Origin: Candidatus Marimicrobium litorale
GTDB lineage: Bacteria; Pseudomonadota; Gammaproteobacteria; Pseudomonadales; Halieaceae
Direction: 5' to 3'
Length of the DNA stretch: 64,000 nucleotides
Assembly: GCF_026262645.1 (NCBI RefSeq)
Contig: NZ_SHNO01000001.1
Location: 2,170,001-2,234,000, forward strand
The position numbers and the translations under genes are program-made. Shown here in pieces: positions 1 through 8,724 of this stretch. The notes beneath the pieces were generated by a model. It did no database searches. It saw nothing but the letters and a program-made list of their open reading frames with translations, and had not been told where the DNA came from. The stretch's first letter is position 1. Each line of letters opens with the position of its first letter.

Positions 1-3000
1 TGGCGGGCGCGGCAGCCAGATGGGCGGGCACAAAACCACTGCGGCGGGCCACCCATTGCATGCCCCTCAGCAGGGCCACTTGCTGCCACGCGTTCTCATT
101 CTCTCGTGACGCAGCCAATGTCAGCAGGTCGAGCAGGGCCGGATTGGCTGCAGCGCTTGATGCCGTGTCACCGCGCAAGCTGAGATAGGCGTTAGCCGCC
201 AGAAACTTCAAAACAACCCGCTCTTCCCGCGTGGCGTCCGCCATCGGCTCCCGAGCCAGGTACTCCGTTAAAAAGTGTAATTCACGACCCGACACCGCAC
301 GCTCCACAGCCTGGGTGACATAAGGGCTGGTCAGGTGACTCGCAACAAGCCCGGTTAGGGCTTGCCGTATATCGACCCGGTCCGCGAACTGCCCCATGGC
401 CAGTGCCAGTTGCAGCGTTACCGCTTCGCTCCCCAAAGTCTGCTGCGCGTGCAAGATCAGCAGATCTTCCGGGGACAGCAGTGCTGCGCCGGCACGCAGC
501 GCCTGTACCTGCCGATGAGCATCGTCCTGGACTGCCAACTCCAGTACAAGATCGCGCTGCAATTCATTCCTGCCCTGCAAGGTCCAGATAGCATGCAGGG
601 CGGGCAGAGTCTCCTCTCCCCGGGCCACGGCTTCCAACGCCGTGCGGTAATCGCCTTCCCGGATCAGCAACAATCGCTGAGCGGTATCGCGGACCCAGCC
701 ATTGTCGTGGGACAACGCGCCAATGAGTTCATCGGTGGACGCCAACGCCAACTTTGGGAACGTCCGCTCAGGTTTACCCTCGCTATGGCGTATGCGCCAA
801 ATGCGTCCCATACCAATAGGGGTGTCCAGTTGCCGCTCGAAAATTTGCTCGCGCAACTCGTCTGTCAGAAAGTGATCGTCCTGCACGATGCCCCGGTACA
901 TATCGATAACATAAAGAGCACCATCGGGGCCGTTGTAGGCATCTACCGGCCTGAAACGCTCATCAGTAGATCCTAAAAAATCTCGCTGCCCCCAGAGCGG
1001 GTCAGCGTATAGCTGTTGCTCCGCTGTAAGCGCAACACCCTCCTCGCGCATTGCGAACTGTGCCACGACATTGCCCGCGACCTCGGGGACAAAGACATCT
1101 CCGTGGTAGCGCCGGGGAAACTGATCTCCTAGGTAGGCCACCAGCCCACTGACTCCTGTCGCCTGATTAAGCCTGCCATCTGCTCGCAAGGTATCGGGCA
1201 GGTAGGCGCGATTTACCCCCGGGTTCACCCTCACTGAGTGCACGGGAGCCGGATTAGTCAGGTTCACCCCAAGTCCCTCCAGCGGGCGCAGTCGACCCAC
1301 CTGGACCAGATCCTCCCCGGAAAATAAATCCGCCTGTAGCCATGTAGAATTATGGTTATACAGAAGGCGTCCCACGGCATCCCGGGTAATACCCCACTGC
1401 CCCCGATTGGGACCCCGACGCTCTAATAACTCACCGCTTTCCAGGCGCAGGGCGCGATTGGATTTGGCGTTATACAGCCAGTTGTCCAACCCCTGCAGGA
1501 GGCCATTCTCCATGTGTTCAACATTGCTCTCAACATCAACTGCGTAGTCACCTACGCGTCGTTTCCTATCACACAATGATGCTCGGTCGGGGAGTTCACA
1601 TAACCACAGGTGGGGTGGCTCAGCCACCAGCACCCCCTCGTTGACAACTGCCACCGCACGGGCATTGACCAATCCGCCCAGGAACACCTCGCTGCTGTCC
1701 ATGCGGCCATCCCCGTCTGTATCTTCAAGCCTGACAACCCGGCCCAGCGGCGCATTGCTGTCATTGCCGTAAGCATCGCGCATGTAGCCACGCAGCTCCA
1801 CCACATAGAGACGACCATACTCGTCCCACGCCATGGCGACCGGCTCCTCGACGAGCGGCTCTGCTGCCACCAGCTCGATCTCAAAGCCCGGTGCAGTGCG
1901 GAAAGCCGCCAAAGCCTCTGCTGGATTCAGTACAGGCGCAGGGCGCTTGTCCAGTGACTCGTAAGGCAGGGGCTCTGCGCTTTTGTCCCCTAGCGCGAAC
2001 CACGCGAAATCGCCTATTTCAAACCTTGCACCACAACGGGCAGGCTGAATACGCAAACGCCCGCGTTCAGACAAACCGGTATCGGCCACACGCATCACAT
2101 CGACCTCGCCGATCGTAACAGTGACCGCGTCCGCTGCCGTTACACCGGTGACTCGATGCTGATCGGCCGGTTGCAGCATCACCGGCTCCAGTACACGCTC
2201 ACCGGCGGCAGTCACCAGACGGGCTTCGGCGCGGTCGCGGTAGACTTTGACTTCGACATAGCTGTCGTTTTTGCCACCCCTGTCCCGGTGATCGCGCAGA
2301 CGGATAATCGTCGGGTTGTTACAGGCGGGCACCGTCATCTGGATGAGCACATCGCTAAACTCACGGCGAGAGTCGATGAAGCTGTCGCGTTCACCGGAGC
2401 TTCCGCCAAAACTGCTGTCGCTGAACTCCAACCCTGCGGACGGTAACCCGTGCCATTCCTGCCGGGACAATAAACTGGTTCCGGCAACACGCTGCGGCGG
2501 CAGCTCGCGAATACGGATTCGGCGCCAACGAATGACGCCCTGTTTTCCCGCGTGTACCTGCAGAGCGATAAACCCTTCCGGACTGAGACCGTCGACAATA
2601 TCGGACACGGGTATGCCGTTGATCCAGGTCCTGAGGTGCGCGCCACGAGCCTCGATCTCGACATCATTCCAGCCATCATCACGCAATACGCCGCGAACCT
2701 CGGCTATTCCGTCGGGCTTGGCCAACCAGCCGCGGCGAGCCTCGTCGTAAATACCGCCCGTCCAGGAACGCGGTGAGGGATCGAGTTCATACTGGTAGCC
2801 GTAGACGCGTCCGTTGTCGTTGCGCTGCGCCGAACGAAACTGAATGCCGGAATTACCCTTCTCCTCCCATCGCACCTGCAGGCGCAAGGAAAAGTCACGG
2901 TAGGTTTTTTGTGTGCGCAGGAACGTATTTTTGCCGGGGCCATTGCGACCAACGATAGCATCGCCATCGACTGAGAAACTAGCACCGCCGCCGACGCTCC

Positions 3001-3142
3001 GCCAGCCATCAAGCGATTCCCCATCAAACAGGGAACGGTAGCCCTCCTCCAACTGAAACGGCTCAGAAGACGGCTGCAACTGAGTCAGATAGTAACCACC
3101 ACCGACCAATGCCACTAATATAAGAGCAACAATCTTGTTCAT
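1..3142 (-). CDS. DUF1080 / PVC-type dehydrogenase beta-propeller / HEAT-repeat protein (3' end outside window)
   Basis: The frame stays open from the ATG at 3142 to the window edge (1047 codons seen). Residues 1-20 form an N-terminal membrane segment or signal. Residues about 30-215 look like a DUF1080 (3-keto-disaccharide hydrolase, concanavalin-like) domain, with the typical SLFDGESLDGW start and GNSGIQFRS. Residues about 225-400 are unassigned. Residues about 410-790 match the membrane-bound dehydrogenase propeller of Planctomycetes-type proteins (PGFEIELVAAEPLVEEPVA, DGALYVIDMYRG). From about 800 on, short helical pairs look like HEAT repeats. In this family a cytochrome c domain often follows; it would lie outside the window. 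Probably a periplasmic sugar or alcohol oxidation enzyme; the substrate is unknown. It is read in the same direction as the SDR, DUF3604 and sulfatase genes. Confidence 0.85.
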   Translation of the reverse strand, partial: MNKIVALILVALVGGGYYLTQLQPSSEPFQLEEGYRSLFDGESLDGWRSVGGGASFSVDGDAIVGRNGPGKNTFLRTQKTYRDFSLRLQVRWEEKGNSGIQFRSAQRNDNGRVYGYQYELDPSPRSWTGGIYDEARRGWLAKPDGIAEVRGVLRDDGWNDVEIEARGAHLRTWINGIPVSDIVDGLSPEGFIALQVHAGKQGVIRWRRIRIRELPPQRVAGTSLLSRQEWHGLPSAGLEFSDSSFGGSSGERDSFIDSRREFSDVLIQMTVPACNNPTIIRLRDHRDRGGKNDSYVEVKVYRDRAEARLVTAAGERVLEPVMLQPADQHRVTGVTAADAVTVTIGEVDVMRVADTGLSERGRLRIQPARCGARFEIGDFAWFALGDKSAEPLPYESLDKRPAPVLNPAEALAAFRTAPGFEIELVAAEPLVEEPVAMAWDEYGRLYVVELRGYMRDAYGNDSNAPLGRVVRLEDTDGDGRMDSSEVFLGGLVNARAVAVVNEGVLVAEPPHLWLCELPDRASLCDRKRRVGDYAVDVESNVEHMENGLLQGLDNWLYNAKSNRALRLESGELLERRGPNRGQWGITRDAVGRLLYNHNSTWLQADLFSGEDLVQVGRLRPLEGLGVNLTNPAPVHSVRVNPGVNRAYLPDTLRADGRLNQATGVSGLVAYLGDQFPRRYHGDVFVPEVAGNVVAQFAMREEGVALTAEQQLYADPLWGQRDFLGSTDERFRPVDAYNGPDGALYVIDMYRGIVQDDHFLTDELREQIFERQLDTPIGMGRIWRIRHSEGKPERTFPKLALASTDELIGALSHDNGWVRDTAQRLLLIREGDYRTALEAVARGEETLPALHAIWTLQGRNELQRDLVLELAVQDDAHRQVQALRAGAALLSPEDLLILHAQQTLGSEAVTLQLALAMGQFADRVDIRQALTGLVASHLTSPYVTQAVERAVSGRELHFLTEYLAREPMADATREERVVLKFLAANAYLSLRGDTASSAAANPALLDLLTLAASRENENAWQQVALLRGMQWVARRSGFVPAHLAAAPA

Positions 3143-3214
3143 AGAAACGCCGGCGACCGCACCCCGTAATTACTTGGAGGGCGCAACACGTTTATCATGT
3201 CATACATGAGGCGC

Positions 3215-3988
3215 TTAAAAACCCTCAACCTGATGTACCTGCTTCCAAATCAGCCCCGGCGCCAAGCGGCGCATGATTGCTCCTATTTTCGCATTTCGCG
3301 TGGGATAAACAAAAAACGTGCCTTTATCCAGACAGGACTGGATAGCATCAATAACAACAGACGGCGCAATGGGCTCGCTCTGGTCTTCCAGCATTTTGGG
3401 CCAAGCCGTTTCACGACCCTGCTTTAACAGCGGGGTCGCGACCGCAGGCGGGCAAACACAGGCGAAGCGAAGGCCCGAGTCGCGATGCTCGTGATACAAG
3501 GTCTCGGTAAAGGCGCGCACAGCAAACTTGGTCGCCGTGTAGGCGCCGGTCAACAGCATCGGAATAATACCGGCCATGGACGCGAAGCTGACAAAATCAC
3601 CCCTGCCCCTCTCCAGCATACCGGGCAGAACCGCCTGAGTGATATTGACCAGACCACCGTAGTTGATCGCCATCTGCTTGTGGATAATAGCGTTATCCTG
3701 CTCAACCAGCTTGCCGAAGGGCATGATCGCTGCGCAGTTGTACAGTCGGTAGATCGGACCACATTGGCTTTCCACCTCTCGCACCGCGGCGCATACAGCA
3801 TCAAAGTCAGTGATATCGACCGTCCAGCTATGTATGTTGCTAAATGAGTCCGCGGTTTCAGCCATACCCTCGCTGTTCACATCAAGTAACGCCACCGTCA
3901 ACCCTTGCGCCGCAAAACGCCGGGCAGCCTCGCGACCCATACCACTGCCGCCACCCGTAATCAGCACGGTCTCTGCTCCATTAGACAT
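3215..3988 (-). CDS. SDR-family NAD(P)-dependent oxidoreductase
   Basis: 257 residues, the usual classical SDR length. The N-terminal cofactor motif TGGGSGMG lies at about residues 11-18, NCAA in place of NNAG at about 87, a catalytic Ser in FASMAG, and the active-site YTATK at about 150. A Shine-Dalgarno GGAGAAAG sits just before the ATG at 3988. It should catalyse NAD(P)-linked oxidation or reduction of an alcohol or ketone in the cytoplasm. The substrate cannot be read from the sequence. It lies about 70 bases upstream of the large propeller protein on the same strand and may be co-transcribed with it. Confidence 0.9.
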   Translation of the reverse strand: MSNGAETVLITGGGSGMGREAARRFAAQGLTVALLDVNSEGMAETADSFSNIHSWTVDITDFDAVCAAVREVESQCGPIYRLYNCAAIMPFGKLVEQDNAIIHKQMAINYGGLVNITQAVLPGMLERGRGDFVSFASMAGIIPMLLTGAYTATKFAVRAFTETLYHEHRDSGLRFACVCPPAVATPLLKQGRETAWPKMLEDQSEPIAPSVVIDAIQSCLDKGTFFVYPTRNAKIGAIMRRLAPGLIWKQVHQVEGF

Positions 3989-4105
3989 GTTGTCTTTCTC
4001 CCGATCGAATGATAATCAGGCGGCAGTATAGCGGCTCATGCACCTCTCCCAAGGCGACCAGACGCTTTTCCCGGCACTAGTTCAACAGAGCGTCCAGTGC
4101 AGCAG

Positions 4106-6043
4106 CTAACTACTCGGACGGTACCAGATAGGGGACGACCACGCGCGCTCTTGCACAATGGCACGATGGTTAGCCTCGCAGCAGGGCTCGTAACCCTCAG
4201 AGACTGTCTCCGGGCGGGCGCAATCTACACCCGCAGTGTTGCACAGGCGCTGACTCCAGCGGCAGCTCGGATTTTCCACCACGCGTGAGTAATAATACGC
4301 CGGCCGGGACGGATCGAAATCGCTGTCAGTCCACACGCTGCAGAGCTCGTTATATCCCGGCCCACTGGTTTCACAGGTCGCGGTATTAACACGGGCACCG
4401 TTCTGCGCATTGCCGGCCACCTCGTAGACCGCTTCATGACGACCACCCGCTTCATCTGTCCAGCCCTTGACGATCTGTATGCGCTGCAGCGGAGTGCCCG
4501 GGACACCTCGCTCTCGTCTCTCCTGGCTCGCGGCAATCAGGAAAGAGGGGCGTTCACCCTCAGCAACCGGCGGCAAATCCGACCCCATGGGCACACCCTC
4601 ATCGTAGGCAAGCTGCAGCCGGTTAGGGGAGTCGCACATCTGCGCCGGGAAGTTCCAGCCCGCGAAGAAACGACTGACAATCCGCGGTCCACTGGTGGCA
4701 TAGGTTTCCCTGCGCTGCATGGCATCGAACAGCGCATCACGGCTGTTCTCCCTCGCCCACACGACAGCGAGACCCCCCGGATTGAATTCCACATTATCGG
4801 GCAGGCCCGGTGGGACGGAATCACCCGCCGGCGTTCCCGCACCACCGTGGCCTAGAAACGCCTCCTCCCGACTGGCTCCCGGCGTTCCCAAATGCGTGTC
4901 GGTGCTGGCGATAACGCCAAAGTGATAGGGATTCACACCGAGACGCTGCTCCAGCGCGAGGCCAGCGGTGAGCGCCGGGCGAACAAACCCCGTGTCAGGC
5001 TGCGGTGGATTATCAAACCCCGCTATATTGTCCTGCGACAAGCTTTCAAAGGCACAGAGTTCATCGCGCGTCACGCCCGATTTGAAGTAGCATTCAGAGG
5101 CGCCTTTGTGCTGCATGATTTCCACCAGTGGTTCATAGCGCGCTCTTAGCTTCGCATACTCCAGACCCATAGGCGCGCCATCGTCTTCCAACTCGTTGAA
5201 CATATAGCCCGCACTCATGTTGGAATTATGCGGAATAACCAGCGCCTCACACTCGTCGTCTGCTCCATTGCAGGCGCTTTCAAGGCCATCCCACAACTGT
5301 CGAGCGGACGGCGCGTCGATGTAGCTCACAGGCAGCTCAGGCACGGTGGCGTTGCGAAACACCACGTTACGATGCAGATTGCCGCCGCTGCTGGGCTGCA
5401 GGCCTGTCCATTCATATCCAACAAAGGTGGTGAATGAACAATCCGCACTGCGATCGTAATACCGCTCCGCGGCGCGCAAAGTGTCTTTCCAGGGCACGAG
5501 TGAGGCTTTTTTACAGAGCTCATCATCCGCTCCACACAAACCGAGGTGCGCTGCACCGAGACTTGCCGTGGCGTTAAACAGGTAATATGCCCCGCGCGGC
5601 CAATGGCGATAGAGCAGGCATTCCCAGCTGTTATGGCCTTCAACACCAGGGGTATTACACATATGCACCTCGCCGATCAGTTCCGCGTGATCGGAAATCA
5701 TCGCAAAATCCAGAGGACGGGCCAGCTGCAATGATCGCAGCGGTTCGCCCTCTTTGCTCCAGGGCTGTATGCCAACGCTCTCGCCCTGCGCAAAACCATA
5801 GGCCTGCGACGGTGTCGTGCGCGTGCCCTGCGTGCTGGCATCAAGGGAATAGCGTGTATGAACGTGCAGGTCGCCGAAAAATGGCCGCTTGAGGGGGGCG
5901 AACTCGGCACAGGGCTCTCTCGATTCGGAATACTGACGCTCGATGACTGCGTCGGTGGCTGACAAACTCACAGAAGAGAGCAACAAACCGCACACCGCGA
6001 CAAGACGTGTCTTCCAACCCGGAGTTTCAGGGGTAACGGGCAT
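4106..6043 (-). CDS. DUF3604 family exported protein, PHP-like predicted metallohydrolase (paralog 1)
   Basis: The start is set at the ATG at 6043, which has GGAGGAAAG eight bases upstream and opens a signal peptide (about residues 1-28). The frame continues upstream but without a comparable start. 645 residues. Putative metal ligands are arranged as in PHP-like amidohydrolase folds: GDLHVHT at about 58-63, SDHAE near 120, IPHNSN near 270 and STDTH near 385. The C-terminal fifth is Cys-rich (ENPSCRWSQR, then CC before the HRAIVQERAW block) and probably holds periplasmic disulfides. The first bases overlap the end of the sulfatase gene by 17 bases, so the two are translationally coupled. The activity of DUF3604 proteins is not known to me; hydrolysis is inferred from the ligand pattern. 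A paralog lies at 11798-13855. Confidence 0.88.
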   Translation of the reverse strand: MPVTPETPGWKTRLVAVCGLLLSSVSLSATDAVIERQYSESREPCAEFAPLKRPFFGDLHVHTRYSLDASTQGTRTTPSQAYGFAQGESVGIQPWSKEGEPLRSLQLARPLDFAMISDHAELIGEVHMCNTPGVEGHNSWECLLYRHWPRGAYYLFNATASLGAAHLGLCGADDELCKKASLVPWKDTLRAAERYYDRSADCSFTTFVGYEWTGLQPSSGGNLHRNVVFRNATVPELPVSYIDAPSARQLWDGLESACNGADDECEALVIPHNSNMSAGYMFNELEDDGAPMGLEYAKLRARYEPLVEIMQHKGASECYFKSGVTRDELCAFESLSQDNIAGFDNPPQPDTGFVRPALTAGLALEQRLGVNPYHFGVIASTDTHLGTPGASREEAFLGHGGAGTPAGDSVPPGLPDNVEFNPGGLAVVWARENSRDALFDAMQRRETYATSGPRIVSRFFAGWNFPAQMCDSPNRLQLAYDEGVPMGSDLPPVAEGERPSFLIAASQERRERGVPGTPLQRIQIVKGWTDEAGGRHEAVYEVAGNAQNGARVNTATCETSGPGYNELCSVWTDSDFDPSRPAYYYSRVVENPSCRWSQRLCNTAGVDCARPETVSEGYEPCCEANHRAIVQERAWSSPIWYRPSS

Positions 6044-7706
6044 AATCACTTTCCTCCCAGCCATAGCGCACGGCGCGGGCCTCCAGAGCGGCTTTCGCCG
6101 GGGCATCAAAGGGCGCAAGGTACACCTGCCAGCGCCCATCGTCCAACCGATACTCAAGAGAGTGACCGGGACCCGCAGGGCGCAATGTCACCAACCCGTC
6201 GGATAACTGAATCAAGGGCGATGGGGTGCGACCACGCTCACCACCGGGCTGGAACCGGGCCACCATGACCTCTTCGGGCTCATCACTTGAGTCACCCGTG
6301 CGCGATAGCCAGTCATCCATCTCGTCCCGCATGCGTTGCAATACCGCCCGATAGGCCGGGTCGCCACTCAGGTCGTGAGTCTCATGAGGGTCCTGCAGAA
6401 CATCAAAAAGGCGCTCCTCGCCCGGGGGCTCATACCACTGCCGCTGCACCGCATTCAAATTGGCCTCGCGGTACATAGTGCGCATCTCCCGAACCATGTC
6501 CACATTCTCACGAAATCCCAATGCATGTCCGCCGGGCTGGTTGGGGTACCAGCTGCGAATATACTTATACCGATCATCGCGCACCGCCCGTTGCCGATCC
6601 GCCACCTCGTCGATACGATCGCGAGAGGCGAAAATATATTGTCGCGGCGAGACCGCACCGGGCAAGAAACTGCGCCCCTGCACATATTCTGGTACCGCCG
6701 CGCCGGCCAGCGTCAGGATGGTGGGGGCGAGGTCGATAAAACTGATCATGCGAGACTCGATTTGACCAGGCAGCACACCCGCTGGTCGATAGGTTTTCGG
6801 CCAGCGAATAATCATGGGGACGTGAATGCCCGAATCAAACAACTCTCGCTTGGCACGGGGCAATCCGTCACCGTGATCGGTGGTCCAGATAACAATCGTA
6901 GAATCCGCAAGTCCGTCAGCTTCCAGACGGGCGAGAATATCCCCCACCTGACGATCCATGGCGGCGATATTGTTGTAATGCCGGGCAAGGTCGTCGCGGA
7001 CTGTGTTCGTGTCGGGATAATACGGCGGCAATTGCACATCGGCAGCCTGCACCATTTCGGGCACAGGGTCTTCAAGCTGCCACCAGCGCGCCAGTTGCAT
7101 AGCGAAATGAATCGCGCTCTGGGGCCTATCGCCCAGCGGGCGAAATATGCCGCTCTCGTGCGTTACCATAAAATTGATCAGGCCGAAAAACGGTTGTCCT
7201 TTCGCCCGTCTGGACCAATCATCGGCCTGCGCCCCCTCCCTGTTCCAGATTGTAGTCGGACCGCTGCCGGACAACGCGCCGCTGAACTGGTAATCCAGTT
7301 TGGCGTCGGTATAAGTGTAATACCCCGCGCGGCGCAGCAACTCGGGGTAAGCTTTGACCTCCGCTGGTGGCACCGAAAAATACCCACCGGCCGGACGGCT
7401 GCTGCTGCGCATATGCTGCGTGCCGGTGGCTATCTGGTGCATGCCCAGAATGTGCGCAGCCCGACTCGGCGCACAGACACCGGCCGTGGTAAAGGTGCGG
7501 GTATAACGCACTCCCTCAGACGCCAGAGTGTCCAGATGAGGAGTATGGGCAACCGGATCGCCGAATGCACCAACCCGGGCACTCATGTCCTCTGCCATCA
7601 GCAACAGGATATTGGGATGATCCCGAGCCTGCACCGGCACGATCGACGCCAGCAACAGCACGATCAGCGCAAGGCACCGGTAAAACCTGAAATATCTGCC
7701 GTCCAT
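6027..7706 (-). CDS. Arylsulfatase-like sulfatase (S1 type, formylglycine-dependent)
   Basis: The start at 7706 gives a signal peptide (MDGRYFRFYR, hydrophobic core, VQA cleavage site); a GTG at 7772 is an alternative. 559 residues. The N-terminal metal-site segment NILLLMAEDMS is followed by the sulfatase signature CAPSR, whose Cys is the residue converted to formylglycine, and by TTDHGDGLPRAKRELFDSG with the metal-ligand DH pair. It should hydrolyse a sulfate ester in the periplasm. An activating enzyme (FGE or anaerobic maturase) is needed and is not in the window. It overlaps the downstream DUF3604 gene, so the two products probably act on one substrate. Confidence 0.92.
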   Translation of the reverse strand: MDGRYFRFYRCLALIVLLLASIVPVQARDHPNILLLMAEDMSARVGAFGDPVAHTPHLDTLASEGVRYTRTFTTAGVCAPSRAAHILGMHQIATGTQHMRSSSRPAGGYFSVPPAEVKAYPELLRRAGYYTYTDAKLDYQFSGALSGSGPTTIWNREGAQADDWSRRAKGQPFFGLINFMVTHESGIFRPLGDRPQSAIHFAMQLARWWQLEDPVPEMVQAADVQLPPYYPDTNTVRDDLARHYNNIAAMDRQVGDILARLEADGLADSTIVIWTTDHGDGLPRAKRELFDSGIHVPMIIRWPKTYRPAGVLPGQIESRMISFIDLAPTILTLAGAAVPEYVQGRSFLPGAVSPRQYIFASRDRIDEVADRQRAVRDDRYKYIRSWYPNQPGGHALGFRENVDMVREMRTMYREANLNAVQRQWYEPPGEERLFDVLQDPHETHDLSGDPAYRAVLQRMRDEMDDWLSRTGDSSDEPEEVMVARFQPGGERGRTPSPLIQLSDGLVTLRPAGPGHSLEYRLDDGRWQVYLAPFDAPAKAALEARAVRYGWEESDYARYP

Positions 7707-7858
7707 ATCTGTGCAATGTAGAGATTTTCGATATCGCCTGCAATCGGAAACACAGCCACCGACAAACCGCACAAACCAGTCAACCGCAGAAATTCTTCAA
7801 AACTACGGATAACCGCTTCCTGATATAGTGCATACCGCACTCGACGATAGGCGATCCA

Positions 7859-8698
7859 ATGGCCAAGGAATACTGGTATTTTGTTGCGGGAGCACTGCTC
7901 GTATTGCTCCCAGCCCTGCTATTCGTAGCGGTGAAAAAACTCCACCTGCTCGATGTAAAGCCTGATCAAATCATCACCTACGCAGGCGACAGCGGGCAGG
8001 CAATGGACCTGCACGCGTTCAAGGCCAGGAACACCGTGGGCGACACCGCACCCGCCCTTCTGCTTTTTCACGGCGGCGCCTGGATGCTGGGTGCCCCCCG
8101 AGACCTGCACCGTCACTGCGACTTTTTCGCTGAGCGGGGCATCCATTGCTTTTCTGCGGCGTATCGACTGGGGCCTGACAGCGGCCCCGATGTGGAGGGC
8201 GCCCTGGAGGATGCGCGAGCAGCCTTTGACTACCTGGTGGATAACGCGGCGGCCCTGACAATCGACCCTGCGCACATCGCTGTCGGTGGTGGCTCCTCGG
8301 GTGGACACCTGGCCGCCGCGCTGGGCACTGGACTGCCGCTGAATCGCACAGGCGTCATGGCTGAAAGGCCAGCCGCGCTGGTGTTGTACAACCCTATGGT
8401 CGACCTCTCGCCCTGTACACCCGATCATCACCTGGTGGCGGACTTCTGGGAGAGCGTGTCACCGCTGCATCATGTCGACGCCTCGCTACCCCCCACCCTG
8501 CTGATGGTGGGCTCCGAGGATCCGGAAGTACCCATTGCGACGGCGGAGACATTCTGCGCAACCGCTGAGGCAGCGGGCGGATTCTGCGAGCTGGTCATTT
8601 ACAAGGGCCAAACTCATGGCTTTTTTAACAAGCCGAAATATCTGCGCCTGACCGGGGAGCGCGTTGTTGGCTTTCTCAGTGGCAGAGGTCTGTTTTAA
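7859..8698 (+). CDS. Alpha/beta hydrolase, HSL/carboxylesterase type, N-terminally membrane-anchored
   Basis: 279 residues from the ATG at 7859. Residues about 5-24 form a single hydrophobic anchor. The oxyanion-hole motif HGGAW is at about 71, the nucleophile elbow GGGSSGGH at about 140, an acid in GSEDPEVP at about 220 and the catalytic His in GQTHGF near 250, a full triad for the hormone-sensitive lipase family. It is likely an esterase facing the periplasm. The gene diverges from the sulfatase (152 bases between starts) and converges on the diheme cytochrome gene, so it may share a regulatory region with the sulfatase-DUF3604 pair. Confidence 0.87.
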   Translation: MAKEYWYFVAGALLVLLPALLFVAVKKLHLLDVKPDQIITYAGDSGQAMDLHAFKARNTVGDTAPALLLFHGGAWMLGAPRDLHRHCDFFAERGIHCFSAAYRLGPDSGPDVEGALEDARAAFDYLVDNAAALTIDPAHIAVGGGSSGGHLAAALGTGLPLNRTGVMAERPAALVLYNPMVDLSPCTPDHHLVADFWESVSPLHHVDASLPPTLLMVGSEDPEVPIATAETFCATAEAAGGFCELVIYKGQTHGFFNKPKYLRLTGERVVGFLSGRGLF

Positions 8699-8724
8699 CT
8701 CACCGGAGCGCAAGTGTCCGCCAC

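Noticed and set aside
6336-7721. A 461-codon plus-strand frame opposite the sulfatase
   Set aside because: No family features; the minus strand carries a complete sulfatase with CAPSR and metal motifs.
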